The notes under the pieces: generated by a model
Database searches by the model: none
What the model was told of the DNA's origin: nothing
The model's input: the letters and a program-made list of their open reading frames with translations, nothing else
Shown here: piece after piece, positions 8,764 to 19,422 of the stretch
Position numbering within the stretch: the stretch's first letter is position 1
Layout: every line of letters starts with the position of its first letter
Assembly: GCA_965207595.1 (NCBI GenBank)
Contig: CBDBMW010000012.1
Span: 744,001-808,000 of the forward strand
Reading direction: 5' to 3'
Origin: JAGWAJ01 sp026707615
Lineage (GTDB): Bacteria; Acidobacteriota; Vicinamibacteria; Vicinamibacterales; UBA8438
Length of the DNA stretch: 64,000 nt
Translations under genes and position numbers: made by a program

Positions 8764-10590
8764 ATGCTCGATCCGCAGTTCCGGCGCGTGCTCGCCTACG
8801 TCGCGCCGTACTGGCGGCGGCTCGTCCCGGTCGTCCTGCTCAGCCTGGCGAGCACCGGAGCAGCCCTCCTCGTACCCCTCCTCTCCATCGGCCTGATCGA
8901 CGACGCGCTGCTCGCCGGCAACCGGGCGAGCCTGATCCGAATCGTCGCCGCGTTCGTCGGCCTCACCGCCCTGGGGTTCGTCCTCAACGTCGCGAGCGGG
9001 TTGCGCTACACGCGGGTGTCGGCGGAGATCCTGTTCGACATGCGGCTCGATCTCTACCGCCACCTGCAACGACTCTCGCCGCGCTTCTATGCCCGTACCC
9101 GGATGGGCGACATCGTCTCGCGCCTCAACAACGACATCGGCGAGATCCAGCGGGTCGCCGCCGAGGCCGCCCTGGCGTGGATCGGCAACATCTTGTTCCT
9201 GGCCGGCGCGGTCGGGATGATGATCTGGCTGGACGTCCGGCTCTTCCTGGCGGGCCTGGCTGTACTCCCGCTGAGCGTCTGGGCTCTGGTCCTCTACCGC
9301 CGGCGGCTCGAGCGCCGCGTTGCCGTCTTCCGCGAGCGGAGCGCCGACATCGGGAGCTTCCTCATCGAGACGCTCTCGGCAATGCGGCTGGTCGTCACCT
9401 CGAACGCGCAGGCGCGCGAGGCGGGACGGTTCCAGGACCGCAACCGGTCGTTCATCGGCGCGCTGATGGCGATGCAGCGCGTGACCTACCTGGCGGGGGG
9501 CATGCCCGGCGTGATCCTCTCCGCCGGCATGGGCATGGTCTTCCTCTACGGCGGCTTCCGCGTCCTCGACGGCTCGCTGAGCATGGGGACGCTCGGCGGA
9601 TTCATGATGTACCAGATGCGCCTGATGGGCCCCGTGCAGGCGCTGATGGGCCTGTACGCCAGCCTCGCCACCGCCAAGGTGTCGCTGAGGCGGGTGCACG
9701 AGATCGCGGACGCGCCAGTGGAGGTTCAGGAAGAGGCCGTCCCCGCGGAGACGGGGGCCGAGCAACCGGAGGCCGAGCAGCCGGAGGCCGCAACGACGAG
9801 GCCTGCGACAACTGCGGAGGTCGGAGGCGCCGTCGCGTTCGACGGCGTGAGCTTCTCGTTCGACCGGGGCGCGCCCACCCTGGAGCGGGTGTCGTTCGTC
9901 ATCGCGCCGGGCGAGACGGTGGCCATCGTCGGCCGGAGCGGCGCCGGCAAGTCGACCGTGGCGGACCTGCTGCTGCGGCTGCTCGATCCCGATCGGGGTG
10001 CGGTTCGGCTCGATGGTCGGGATCTCAGAACGCTGCCTCTCGCGTTCGTCCGCGGTCGGATAGCCCTCGTCGATCAGGTGCCGTTCATCTTCCACACCTC
10101 GCTGCGGGACAACGTGCGCTACGCGCGGCCGGAGGCGAACGACGAGGAGGTGGCGGCGGCGGTGCGCGCGGCCGGCCTCGACGAGCTCGTCCGCGGCATG
10201 CCCGAGGGCCTGGACACCGTGGTCGGTGAGCGCGGCGCGGCGCTCTCGGCCGGCGAGCGGCAGCGGGTCGCCATCGCCCGGGCCTTCCTCGCCGATCCGC
10301 GCGTGCTGGTCCTCGACGAGGCGACGGCGGCGCTCGACCCGGTGACGGAGCAGCGCGTCGTCGGCGGCTACGAGGCGCTGATGCGCGCGCGGACGACGGT
10401 CGTCATCACCCACCGCCTGGAGCTGGCCCGGCGCGCCGACCGCGTCGTGGCCCTCGACGGGGCCCGCGTCGCCGAGGTCGGCCCGCCCGACGAGCTCCTG
10501 GCGCAGGGCGGGTTCTTCGCGCGCCTGTTCCGGTCCGACGCGCGACCTGCCGCGGCACAGCGCGAGGAGGAGGCGGCGCCGGTCCAGTGA
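8764..10590 (+). CDS. qhpF: QhpF, ABC exporter of the QHNDH gamma peptide
   Basis: Fused membrane/ATPase ABC exporter half-transporter of 608 aa. Six transmembrane segments fill residues ~1-310. An acidic linker rich in Glu/Ala/Pro (about 318-350) leads to the ATPase with Walker A GRSGAGKST, signature LSAGERQR and Walker B VLVLDEATAALD. In QHNDH biogenesis this transporter is thought to move the cross-linked gamma peptide to the periplasm. No peptidase C39 domain is fused; leader removal is left to the neighbouring subtilase. It lies 109 bp after qhpB. Confidence 0.88.
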   Translation: MLDPQFRRVLAYVAPYWRRLVPVVLLSLASTGAALLVPLLSIGLIDDALLAGNRASLIRIVAAFVGLTALGFVLNVASGLRYTRVSAEILFDMRLDLYRHLQRLSPRFYARTRMGDIVSRLNNDIGEIQRVAAEAALAWIGNILFLAGAVGMMIWLDVRLFLAGLAVLPLSVWALVLYRRRLERRVAVFRERSADIGSFLIETLSAMRLVVTSNAQAREAGRFQDRNRSFIGALMAMQRVTYLAGGMPGVILSAGMGMVFLYGGFRVLDGSLSMGTLGGFMMYQMRLMGPVQALMGLYASLATAKVSLRRVHEIADAPVEVQEEAVPAETGAEQPEAEQPEAATTRPATTAEVGGAVAFDGVSFSFDRGAPTLERVSFVIAPGETVAIVGRSGAGKSTVADLLLRLLDPDRGAVRLDGRDLRTLPLAFVRGRIALVDQVPFIFHTSLRDNVRYARPEANDEEVAAAVRAAGLDELVRGMPEGLDTVVGERGAALSAGERQRVAIARAFLADPRVLVLDEATAALDPVTEQRVVGGYEALMRARTTVVITHRLELARRADRVVALDGARVAEVGPPDELLAQGGFFARLFRSDARPAAAQREEEAAPVQ

Positions 10591-10627
10591 GCACGACCTG
10601 GTCCGGCTGGACCACCGGGGGAGGGAC

Positions 10628-11353
10628 GTGACGTCGCCCTCCCGGGTCCCCGGCCGCCCGCCGCTCGTCGTCGGCGTGATTGACAGCGGGGTTCACGCAG
10701 ATCACCCGCACGTCGGCGCCGTCGTGGCCGGCGCCGCGTTCAGCCCACGCGGTGTCGCGAGCCCCGACTGCATCGACCGCCTCGGCCACGGCACGGCCGT
10801 CGCCGCCGCGATCCAGGACCTCGCCCCGGGTGTCCGGATATGCCCGCTCAAGGTCTTCGACCGCCGGCTCGACGCCCCGGTCGAGACGCTCGTCGCCGCC
10901 ATCGACTGGGCCGCCGAACACAGGCTTCCGCTGGTCAACCTGAGCCTCGGCACCGCGGACCGCTCTCGCGTCGGCGCCCTCGCGGATGCTGTCGGCCGGG
11001 CTCACGCGGCGGGAACGATCATCGTGGCCGCCGGCTCCGACGCCGGCATCGACTGGCTCCCCGGCTCCCTCGGCGTCGCCGGCGTCATCCGCGTCGAGCT
11101 CGACTGGTCGTGCCCCCGCGGCGCGCACACGGCGGACGGAACCACCACCGCGGTCGTGTTGCGCACCTGCGGCTATCCGCGCCCAATTCCCGGTGTCGAC
11201 CCCGAGCGCAACCTGAAGGGCCTGAGCTTCGCGGTGGCCGGCGTCACGGGAATCGCGGCGCGGGCGATGATCGAGACAGGCGTTCGCGGTCACGCGCCCC
11301 TCGCCGCCGAGCTCCGCCGGCGCGCTCGACCGCCCGGAACGCCCACACCGTGA
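10628..11353 (+). CDS. qhpE: QhpE, subtilisin-like leader peptidase
   Basis: Compact S8-family serine protease of 241 aa, without signal peptide, matching the cytoplasmic peptidase that trims the QHNDH gamma leader. The catalytic triad is visible: D19 in VIDSGVH, H54 in GHGTAVA and S200 in GLSFAVAG. The position usually held by the oxyanion-hole Asn (AAGN in subtilisins) reads AAGS (S137), and the usual GTS around the nucleophile reads GLS. GTG at 10628 follows GGGGGAGGGAC. It is the last gene of the operon, 37 bp after qhpF. Confidence 0.87.
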   Translation: MTSPSRVPGRPPLVVGVIDSGVHADHPHVGAVVAGAAFSPRGVASPDCIDRLGHGTAVAAAIQDLAPGVRICPLKVFDRRLDAPVETLVAAIDWAAEHRLPLVNLSLGTADRSRVGALADAVGRAHAAGTIIVAAGSDAGIDWLPGSLGVAGVIRVELDWSCPRGAHTADGTTTAVVLRTCGYPRPIPGVDPERNLKGLSFAVAGVTGIAARAMIETGVRGHAPLAAELRRRARPPGTPTP

Positions 11354-11435
11354 GCTGGACGAGGGGCCCACACGATCGTGCTCCGGCTTCTGTGTGCCGC
11401 AGGAGCTCGCCGACGGCGTTCCCGTCGGTCAGGCC

Positions 11436-11936
11436 TCACGTCGACGCCTCGGCGCCGAGTACGAAACGGGCGCGCTCGGTTCGCAGCATCTGGTAGGGAG
11501 TCACGCACTTGATGTCGAGTCCGATGCACGCATCCGGGATCTTGATACGCCGCGTGGACGCCGACGGAACCTCGTGCGTGACAACCGCGTGACCACCGGC
11601 CGCGGCCTGCGCCACGAGATAGTAGTCGGCCACCTGCAGGAACGCGCTCACCGCCGACTGCGTGTAGTTCTGGCCCTGCGCCCAAGTGCCCACCGCCGCC
11701 AACGCTGGGAACGCCGTCGCGTCCGGTCGCAGAAAGAAGCCGTCGTCCAGCATCGCAGCCCACGCGGACAGGTCGTCTGCGACCGCCTGCAGTTCGTCCG
11801 CGACCTTCTCGACGCTGTAGACGTTGCGTACGCGGTTCTGCGCCACCAGCCAGTCCCAGAAGGCAGGGCAGAAGTCGAACCCGTAGTGCAGGTTCTTGGC
11901 GCGGATGAAGACGTCCGCATCCAGAAGATACGCCAT
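11436..11936 (-). CDS. DUF4411 PIN-like toxin/ribonuclease
   Basis: Complete 166-aa DUF4411 protein, a PIN-fold family predicted to be the ribonuclease half of a type II-like module with XRE/ImmA-IrrE proteins. The start YLLDADVFIRAKN carries the first acidic residue of the PIN site. The QVADYYLVAQA, VVTHE and IKIPDAC segments supply the others. It follows the remnant of its usual partner with no gap, so the toxin gene is intact while its partner is broken. Activity is inferred from family membership. Confidence 0.85.
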   Translation of the reverse strand: MAYLLDADVFIRAKNLHYGFDFCPAFWDWLVAQNRVRNVYSVEKVADELQAVADDLSAWAAMLDDGFFLRPDATAFPALAAVGTWAQGQNYTQSAVSAFLQVADYYLVAQAAAGGHAVVTHEVPSASTRRIKIPDACIGLDIKCVTPYQMLRTERARFVLGAEAST

Positions 11937-12697
11937 TCAAACCAACAGGCCGAGATTGCTCGCCAACCTGTTGAAGGTCTCCATCTTCCGAAGGCCGAGG
12001 AGTCGGAAGGACTCGCTGAAAGACGTCTGTCCCTCCAAAGTGCTGCCTACGATGGCGCGCGGAAACGGCGGCTGACTCGCGCCCCCAGCGTCATGGGCGC
12101 GATGGAATCCGCCAAGGCGAATCCGCGGAACTCGCGGGCATCCAGCTTCCGTCGACTGTTGCTGCCCACCACGCCGCTCGCCAAGACCAGAACGCCAAGT
12201 GACTCCACCCGCCCGACGAACTCCCTCAACGCATCGACCCACGTCCGGCACCGTCGTCTCTCCTCGACCTCGAACCCGCCCAACCGACGAATGCGAGCCG
12301 CAATCTCCGGAACGTCGTCCTCGGTGGAAGCCGAGCCCACGAAGCCGATAGACCCCTCCCCCGCGGTCTGAGCGAACTCCCGATACCAGTTCTGGCGTTG
12401 CTGGCACAGGTAGATGGTGTCCAGCAGATTCGCGCTCGGTCGGCCCCGGTTCGACCCTGTGCCAGCCCGAAAATCCGCGATCGGAATCCGCTCGACCGGA
12501 GGCTCGCGAAGAAACAGGTAGCCGACGGGCGTATACGTCGCCTTGGCGAAGCGCTCCAACTGCTTGAGCGTCGGTTGAGCCTCTCCGCGCTCCCAAGCCT
12601 CGATCCGGGGGAACCGGCCCACAAGCGCATCCACCCGCAGACCGGCGCGCTCTCGCGCCCAGCGCAATAGCGTGGGCTCCACGTCCACGCGATCCAT
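11937..12697 (-). pseudogene. XRE/ImmA-IrrE (COG2856) gene with internal deletion and frameshift
   Basis: The N-terminal ~200 codons are those of an XRE-type protein with a COG2856 domain (RIEAWERGEAQPTLKQLERF helix-turn-helix, then PPVERIPIADFR). After FRGFALADSIAPM the reading jumps straight to TLGARVSRRF, which normally lies ~150 residues later. The intervening HExxH peptidase core is missing. A frameshift at about 12053-12064 then separates RRF from the family C-terminus (STLEGQTSFSESFRLLG), which continues in another frame to 11937. The product, if made, would end at about 12047. Confidence 0.85.
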
Positions 12698-12804
12698 CAC
12701 CGTCACCGGTGCCAGGGCCGCATGCGTTCGACGACCCTCGCCATCCGCTCCCGCCAGTCGAACCGAGACTCCATCCCCCGCTGGTCAGATGCAGAGCGAC
12801 CGCT

Positions 12805-14067
12805 TCAACGGCCCGTAAAGATGTCCAGCGGGAGGAGCGCCGTCACGCCGACGTTGGGAGCGTCGACGAGCTGGCCGATGCGGAGGTCGACGGCGACGCT
12901 GGCGACGACGTAGGCCTGCTCGCGGGTGAGGCCGTAGGTCTCGCTGATGTAGTCGATCATCTCCAGCAGGGCGTTGCGCGCGGCCAGCGAGACGTCCTTG
13001 GAGAGATTGGTCAGGGCGCCGATGCGCTCCGAGGCGCCGAGATAGCGCATGTCGGGCGGGACCTCGCCCGCCGCCTTCAGCGGGAACCCGGTCGTGGCGT
13101 AGAAGCGGCGCGAGGGGATGTCGAGCACGCGGACCGGCCCCTCGAAGTGCGGGCCGCGGCGGAGCGCCGGGCCGTCCCGGATGAGCCGGGTGGTCACCGT
13201 GAAGTCGGCGTCCATCTCGATCGCCGTGCCCGAGACCTCGCCGTCGCCCTGCGCGAAGTGCGGGTCGCCGATGGCGAGTCCGCAGCCCTCCACGTAACAG
13301 GGCAAGAACAACGTCACCCCGACCTGCAGGTAGCGGATGTCGAGGTTGCCGCCGTGCTCGCGCGGCGGGAGCGTGCGGAGGCACTCGGCGGGGTGCGAGC
13401 CGTCGGGGCCGCAGACCGAAGCCGGAGAGGCGTGCGCGGGATACGGCGGGAAGCCGGCCCCGCCGACCGCGCGGAGCTCGGCCTCGCGCGCGAGCATCGC
13501 GGCGAGCTCGGCCGGACCCGGGAGCACGGTGACGATGCCGGGGAAGCTGGCGTTCGGAATGCGCACGCCGGGCAGGTCGTCGCTGACCGCCTCCGTGCGG
13601 TCGAGGCGCCAGTTGGCCCGGAACGACCCGCGGACGTGATCGGAGACGAAACCGATCGGGCTGACCGACGTGTAGCCGAAGCGGCCCGGTGCCACGTCGA
13701 GCAGCGTCACCGCGAGCACGTCGCCGGGCTCGGCGCCCTCGATGTGCACCGGCCCCGCGAGCGGGTGCACCGTGCCAATCTGCCCGTCGCCCGCCCGCGG
13801 GTCGTCGTAGGTGCTCTCCGGGTCGAGGTCGAAGTCGCTGGCGTTGCGCACGCGGAAGACGATGGTCTGTCCCGGCTGCGCCCGGGCCGTCATCGGGATC
13901 GCCGGGTGCAGCCGGTTGAAGCACTGCGGGTCCTCGCCGCAGTGGCGCCCTTCGCCGCCGACCACGACGATCTCCTCCTGCGCCGAGGCCGGCGGCGGCG
14001 CGCCAGATGCCAGCAGGGCGAGCAGGATCGCGGCGAGCACACCTTGCGGAGCGGAGCTCATCGGCAT
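12805..14067 (-). CDS. secreted acetamidase/formamidase family protein
   Basis: Acetamidase/formamidase-family amidohydrolase of about 420 aa with a signal peptide (hydrophobic AAILLALLASGA, cleavage near ASAQ). Family landmarks include GPVHIEGAEPGDVLAVTLLDV, GPHFEGPVRVLDIP and the C-terminal AYVVASVAVDLRIGQLVD. The presumed role is hydrolysis of short amides to ammonia and an acid in the periplasm. The start at 14067 (MPMSS) was preferred to upstream Arg-rich sequence; 14061 is equally possible. Four cysteines in two short clusters are unusual for the cytoplasmic enzyme and may form disulfides. Confidence 0.85.
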   Translation of the reverse strand: MPMSSAPQGVLAAILLALLASGAPPPASAQEEIVVVGGEGRHCGEDPQCFNRLHPAIPMTARAQPGQTIVFRVRNASDFDLDPESTYDDPRAGDGQIGTVHPLAGPVHIEGAEPGDVLAVTLLDVAPGRFGYTSVSPIGFVSDHVRGSFRANWRLDRTEAVSDDLPGVRIPNASFPGIVTVLPGPAELAAMLAREAELRAVGGAGFPPYPAHASPASVCGPDGSHPAECLRTLPPREHGGNLDIRYLQVGVTLFLPCYVEGCGLAIGDPHFAQGDGEVSGTAIEMDADFTVTTRLIRDGPALRRGPHFEGPVRVLDIPSRRFYATTGFPLKAAGEVPPDMRYLGASERIGALTNLSKDVSLAARNALLEMIDYISETYGLTREQAYVVASVAVDLRIGQLVDAPNVGVTALLPLDIFTGR

Positions 14068-14521
14068 GGGCCGATTGTTGGTGCCGGGCGACGGCGTGTC
14101 AACCACGGTGCCGTGGGCCGACGCCGCGGCGCGACACGCTCGCCGACGAGAGCGGCCGGGCCCGGCCGCGCGCCGCAGAACGGGACGGGCACGAGCCGAC
14201 TTCCATGGCGACCTTTCGGCGCAGAGGGGAGCCTGCGCTCGCGCGACGTCCTGTGTCTCCGGTTGTGCGCGCAGACTTCCAGCCGTCATCCGCCCGCCGC
14301 GGGCCCGCCGGGCGCGCTACGTCCGCGACCTCGGCCTGATCGCACGGAATCCTCCGCCTCGCATCGCCAATCCCATCTACGCCGAGGTGGTGTCGCGCGA
14401 GATCACCTCGACCGCCCAGGAGCGGCTGGTCGAGGACGCCGCGTGCAGAGGACGCGGCGGGGCGATGTAGAATACGCGCCGGTCAGGATGGGGTCCGGAC
14501 CGGCCCCGCGCCGCCGCAGAG
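14068..14521. other. intergenic region between acetamidase and leuC
   Basis: About 450 bp without an intact gene. The left two thirds are GC-rich with no pattern I can support; 14315-14470 holds the AAA-ATPase remnant listed separately. The leuC promoter should lie here, but no convincing -35/-10 pair was seen. Confidence 0.6.
14315..14470 (+). pseudogene. remnant of an AAA-ATPase-like gene
   Basis: A short open stretch reads RYVRDLGLIARNPPPRIANP then IYAEVVSREIT. This resembles the winged-helix region following the ATPase core of AAA-like ATP-binding proteins of the ATPase/PDDEXK type (typical wording: ..VRDLGL..ANPIY.EVIPR). No Walker motifs remain to the left and the sequence ends at a stop within 50 codons. 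It is therefore a decayed 3' fragment. Identification is from motif memory only. Confidence 0.5.
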
Positions 14522-15967
<1,446 letters not shown>

Positions 15968-15977
15968 GGCCGAGGCC

Positions 15978-16583
15978 GTGAGCGAATCAGCCGCCGACCG
16001 CCGCATCGACCGGGTCTCCGGGACGGCGATCCCGCTGCGCGGGAACAACATCGACACGGACCGCATCATCCCGGCCCGCTACCTCAAGGCGATCACGTTC
16101 GAGGGACTCGGCGAGCACGTCTTCGAGGACGACCGGGCCTCGATGCCGGACCATCCGTTCGAGAACCCCGCCTACGCCGGCGCGTCGATCCTCGTCGTGA
16201 ACGAGAACTTCGGTTCGGGCTCGTCCCGCGAGCACGCCCCGCAGGCGCTCAAGCGCTGGGGCATCGGGGCCTGCGTCGGCGAGTCATTCTCGGAGATCTT
16301 CCTCGGGAACGCCACCACGATCGGCCTGCCCTGCGCCACCGCGGACGCGGGCGGCATCGAGCGCCTGATGAGCGCCGCGGAGCGGGATCCGCGAACGCGC
16401 ATGACCCTGAGCGTCGCCGACAGCCACGTCGAGGCGGCGGGCCAGACCGTGCCCGTCCGCATCCCGGACGCCGTCCGAGAGGCGCTCCTGACCGGCCAGT
16501 GGGACGCCACCGCCCTGCTGCTCGACGACTTCGCCGCGGTGCGCGCGGTCTCCGGCAGGTTGCCCTACGTCACCGGCTTCTGA
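15978..16583 (+). CDS. leuD: 3-isopropylmalate dehydratase small subunit
   Basis: Small subunit of isopropylmalate isomerase, 201 aa, of the usual length. Signatures include NIDTDRIIPARYLK near the N-terminus and NENFGSGSSREHAP, the swivelling-domain loop that contacts substrate. GTG at 15978 follows GAGGCCGAG by a few bases and lies 10 bp after the leuC stop, so the two genes are almost certainly co-transcribed. Confidence 0.96.
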   Translation: MSESAADRRIDRVSGTAIPLRGNNIDTDRIIPARYLKAITFEGLGEHVFEDDRASMPDHPFENPAYAGASILVVNENFGSGSSREHAPQALKRWGIGACVGESFSEIFLGNATTIGLPCATADAGGIERLMSAAERDPRTRMTLSVADSHVEAAGQTVPVRIPDAVREALLTGQWDATALLLDDFAAVRAVSGRLPYVTGF

Positions 16584-16626
16584 TCGCAGCGGCGGGCGAG
16601 GTCGAGATCCGGAGAGGATTGCATCC

Positions 16627-18396
16627 ATGCACCGAGACGCGCACTCCACCGCCGCCATCCGGCTCGCCCTCCTGCTGCTGGCGACGACGGCGTTGCCGCC
16701 CGTCGCCGTCGAGGCGCAGGCACCGGCCGACGACTTCGTCCCCGTCACCGACGCCATCCTGCAGGACCCGCCGGCCGACGACTGGCTGATGTGGCGGCGC
16801 ACGCTCGACGGCTGGGGCTACAGCCCGCTGGACCAGATAGACCGCGGCAACGTCGGCGACCTGCGCATGATCTGGTCGCGCGGGCTCGGGCCCGGGCTGC
16901 AGCAGGGCACCCCGCTCGTGCACGACGGCGTGATGTACATGCCGAACCCGCGCGACGTAATCCAGGCCATCGACGGCGCCACCGGCGACCTCCGCTGGGA
17001 GTACCGGCGGGACCTGCCCGACGACCTCCGGGACTACATGCTCGGGGCCCTGACCGACCTCAACCGGAACCTCGCCATCTACGGCACGCACATCATCGAC
17101 ACGAGCGGCGACGACTACGTGTTCGCCCTCGACGCGGCGACCGGCGAGCTCGCGTGGGAGACCGAGATCCTCGACTACCGCGTGAACCCCGCCAACCAGA
17201 GCTCGGGCCCCATCATCGCCAACGGCAAGATCGTCTCGGGCCGCGGCTGCACCCCGCGCGGCGGGCCGAATGCCTGCGTCATCGTCGCCCACGACGCCGT
17301 CACCGGCGAGGAGCTGTGGCGGCGGCGCACCATCCCCGCCCCCGGCGAGCCCGGCGACGAGACCTGGGGCGGGGTGCCCTTCGAGGAGCGCAAGCACGTC
17401 GGCGCGTGGATGGTGCCGAGCTACGACCCCGAGCTGAACCTCGTCTACATCGGCACCTCGGTGACCTCGCCCGCCCCCAAGTTCCTGATCGGCGGCGCCG
17501 ACCTCAAGCACCTCTACCACAACTCGACTCTCGCGCTCGACGCCGACACCGGCGAGATCGTCTGGTACTACCAGCACCTCAACGACAGTTGGGACCTCGA
17601 CCACCCGTTCGAGCGCATCCTCGTCGACACTGCGGTCAACCCGGACCCGGCCGCGGTCGAGTGGATCAACCCGCGGCTCCGGCCCGGCGAGGTGCGCCGC
17701 GTCATGACGGGCATCCCCGGCAAGACCGGCATCGTCTACACCCTCGACCGCGCCACCGGCGAGTTCCTGTGGGCGCGGCCGACGGTGGCCCAGAACGTGG
17801 TGGGCGGCATCGACGGCGCGACCGGCGCCGTCTCCGAGAACCAGGAGGTCGTGTTCCGCCAGGAGGGCCAGGAGGTCTTCGCCTGCCCGACCCTCACCGG
17901 CGGCAAGGACTGGGAGCCCGGCGCCTACAGCCCCCTCACCAACGCCATGTACTTCCCCCTGCGCAACGCCTGCGCGCGCATCATGGCTACGAACGACGGC
18001 TCCCTCTACGGGCTCGGCGTCCGCTCCGAGATCGCCCCCGGCACCGACCAGGTCGGCACGGTCCAGGCGATCTCGGCCGAGACCGGCGAGCTGCTGTGGA
18101 TCCACGAGCAGCGCGCCGCCACCAGCTCGCTCCTGGCCACCGGCGGCGGCCTCGTCTTCGGCGGCGACTACAACGGCCGCTTCCGCGCCCTCGACCACGA
18201 GACCGGCGAGGTCCTCTGGGAGATCAACATCGGCTCGCCGGTCACCGGCTTCCCCGTCACCTACGCCCACGAGGGGCGCCAGTACGTCGCCGTCAGCACC
18301 GGCCGCTCGCTGACCTCGGGCGCCTTCAACCGCCTGACCCCCGAGCTGCGCCCGAGCACCGGCAACACGCTGTTCGTCTTCGCTCTGGGGGAGTAG
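16627..18396 (+). CDS. periplasmic PQQ-dependent dehydrogenase
   Basis: Quinoprotein dehydrogenase of 589 aa with a Sec signal peptide (cleavage near VEAQ) and a bacterial PQQ-enzyme propeller. Repeated ...ALDAATGELAWE / AIDGATGDLRWE strands mark the blades. The active-site stretch HLNDSWDLDHPF resembles the DxWDxD segment of PQQ alcohol dehydrogenases. No C-terminal heme c domain follows, so electrons must leave through a separate acceptor. Substrate is unclear. It begins 43 bp after leuD but is functionally unrelated. Confidence 0.85.
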   Translation: MHRDAHSTAAIRLALLLLATTALPPVAVEAQAPADDFVPVTDAILQDPPADDWLMWRRTLDGWGYSPLDQIDRGNVGDLRMIWSRGLGPGLQQGTPLVHDGVMYMPNPRDVIQAIDGATGDLRWEYRRDLPDDLRDYMLGALTDLNRNLAIYGTHIIDTSGDDYVFALDAATGELAWETEILDYRVNPANQSSGPIIANGKIVSGRGCTPRGGPNACVIVAHDAVTGEELWRRRTIPAPGEPGDETWGGVPFEERKHVGAWMVPSYDPELNLVYIGTSVTSPAPKFLIGGADLKHLYHNSTLALDADTGEIVWYYQHLNDSWDLDHPFERILVDTAVNPDPAAVEWINPRLRPGEVRRVMTGIPGKTGIVYTLDRATGEFLWARPTVAQNVVGGIDGATGAVSENQEVVFRQEGQEVFACPTLTGGKDWEPGAYSPLTNAMYFPLRNACARIMATNDGSLYGLGVRSEIAPGTDQVGTVQAISAETGELLWIHEQRAATSSLLATGGGLVFGGDYNGRFRALDHETGEVLWEINIGSPVTGFPVTYAHEGRQYVAVSTGRSLTSGAFNRLTPELRPSTGNTLFVFALGE

Positions 18397-18455
18397 GGAA
18401 CCGCCCGCAACGCAGCGCATCGCGGGTCAGCCCCTGCGGCGTGAGGCCGGCCGTC

Positions 18456-19343
18456 TCAGCCCTCGCGGGCCACGGCGCGCGCGGCATCGACGAAGGCCGC
18501 TGCGGCCTGCGACATCTCCCCCGACCGCCGGTACACCAGCCGTACCTGGCGGGGAAGCCGGAGTTGCGACACGCGGACCGCGGCAAGCTGGCCGCGGGCG
18601 ATCTCGGCCAGCGCGCAACGCTTCGGGAGCAGGGCCACGCCGAGCCCCATCTCGACCGCCCGCTTGATGCCGTCGAGGCTGGGAAGCGCAATCTGGATGT
18701 TGATGGCGGTGTGCCGCTGCTCGTAGAGGCGCAGGACGCGCTCGCGGGCCGGCGACGCCTCGTTGTGGGCGATCACGGTCTGGCGGCCGACCTCCTCCAT
18801 CGTCACGCTGCTGCGCCGGGCGAACGGATGCCCCGGGTGGATCAGCATCGCCAGCTCGTCGTCCCCCAGCGCCAGCGAGCGGAGCCCCCGTTCCCGCGCG
18901 GGGAAGGTCAGCACCCCGAAGTCCAGCCCGCGGCCGAGCACCTCGCTCGGGATCTGGCGCGCGGACGAGCGCCGCACCTCCACGCGGGCTTCCGGGTGCT
19001 CGGCGCGGAAGCGCTCGACGATCGGCAGCAGCACGTGCACGGCGCCCTCGTTCGCGCCGATCAGCACGCGGCCCCGTCGCAGCTCCTGCAGCTCGCGCAC
19101 GGCGCCCTCGGCCTCCGCCTTGAGCTGGACCAGGCGCTGCGCGTAGCCGAGCAGGAGCTCCCCCGCCTCCGTCAGGCGCCCGCCCTTCGAAGAGCGGTCG
19201 AAGAGCCGCTCGCCGATCCCCTCCTCCAGACGCCGCACCGCCTGGCTGACGGCGGGCTGCGTGCGATGCAGCCGCTCCGCCGCCCGCGAGAAGCTCCGCT
19301 CGGCCGCCACGGTGAGAAAGACCTGCAACTCCGCGACGTCCAC
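18456..19343 (-). CDS. LysR family transcriptional regulator
   Basis: LysR-type regulator of 295 aa. The N-terminal winged helix is typical (ELQVFLTVAAERSFSRAAER then LHRTQPAVSQAVRRLEE), followed by a periplasmic-binding-fold effector domain from about residue 90. GTG at 19343 is strongly supported by AGGAGGAG a few bases upstream; the longer reading frame above it is not needed. It converges on the PQQ dehydrogenase gene and points away from its other neighbours, so no target can be named. Confidence 0.92.
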   Translation of the reverse strand: MDVAELQVFLTVAAERSFSRAAERLHRTQPAVSQAVRRLEEGIGERLFDRSSKGGRLTEAGELLLGYAQRLVQLKAEAEGAVRELQELRRGRVLIGANEGAVHVLLPIVERFRAEHPEARVEVRRSSARQIPSEVLGRGLDFGVLTFPARERGLRSLALGDDELAMLIHPGHPFARRSSVTMEEVGRQTVIAHNEASPARERVLRLYEQRHTAINIQIALPSLDGIKRAVEMGLGVALLPKRCALAEIARGQLAAVRVSQLRLPRQVRLVYRRSGEMSQAAAAFVDAARAVAREG

Positions 19344-19422
19344 GCGTTCTCTCCTCCTCAGCCATAACGACGGCTTATGGCTGCGCTGCGCGGCCAGCAT
19401 ACCGCACCGGCCTCGCGGCGCT

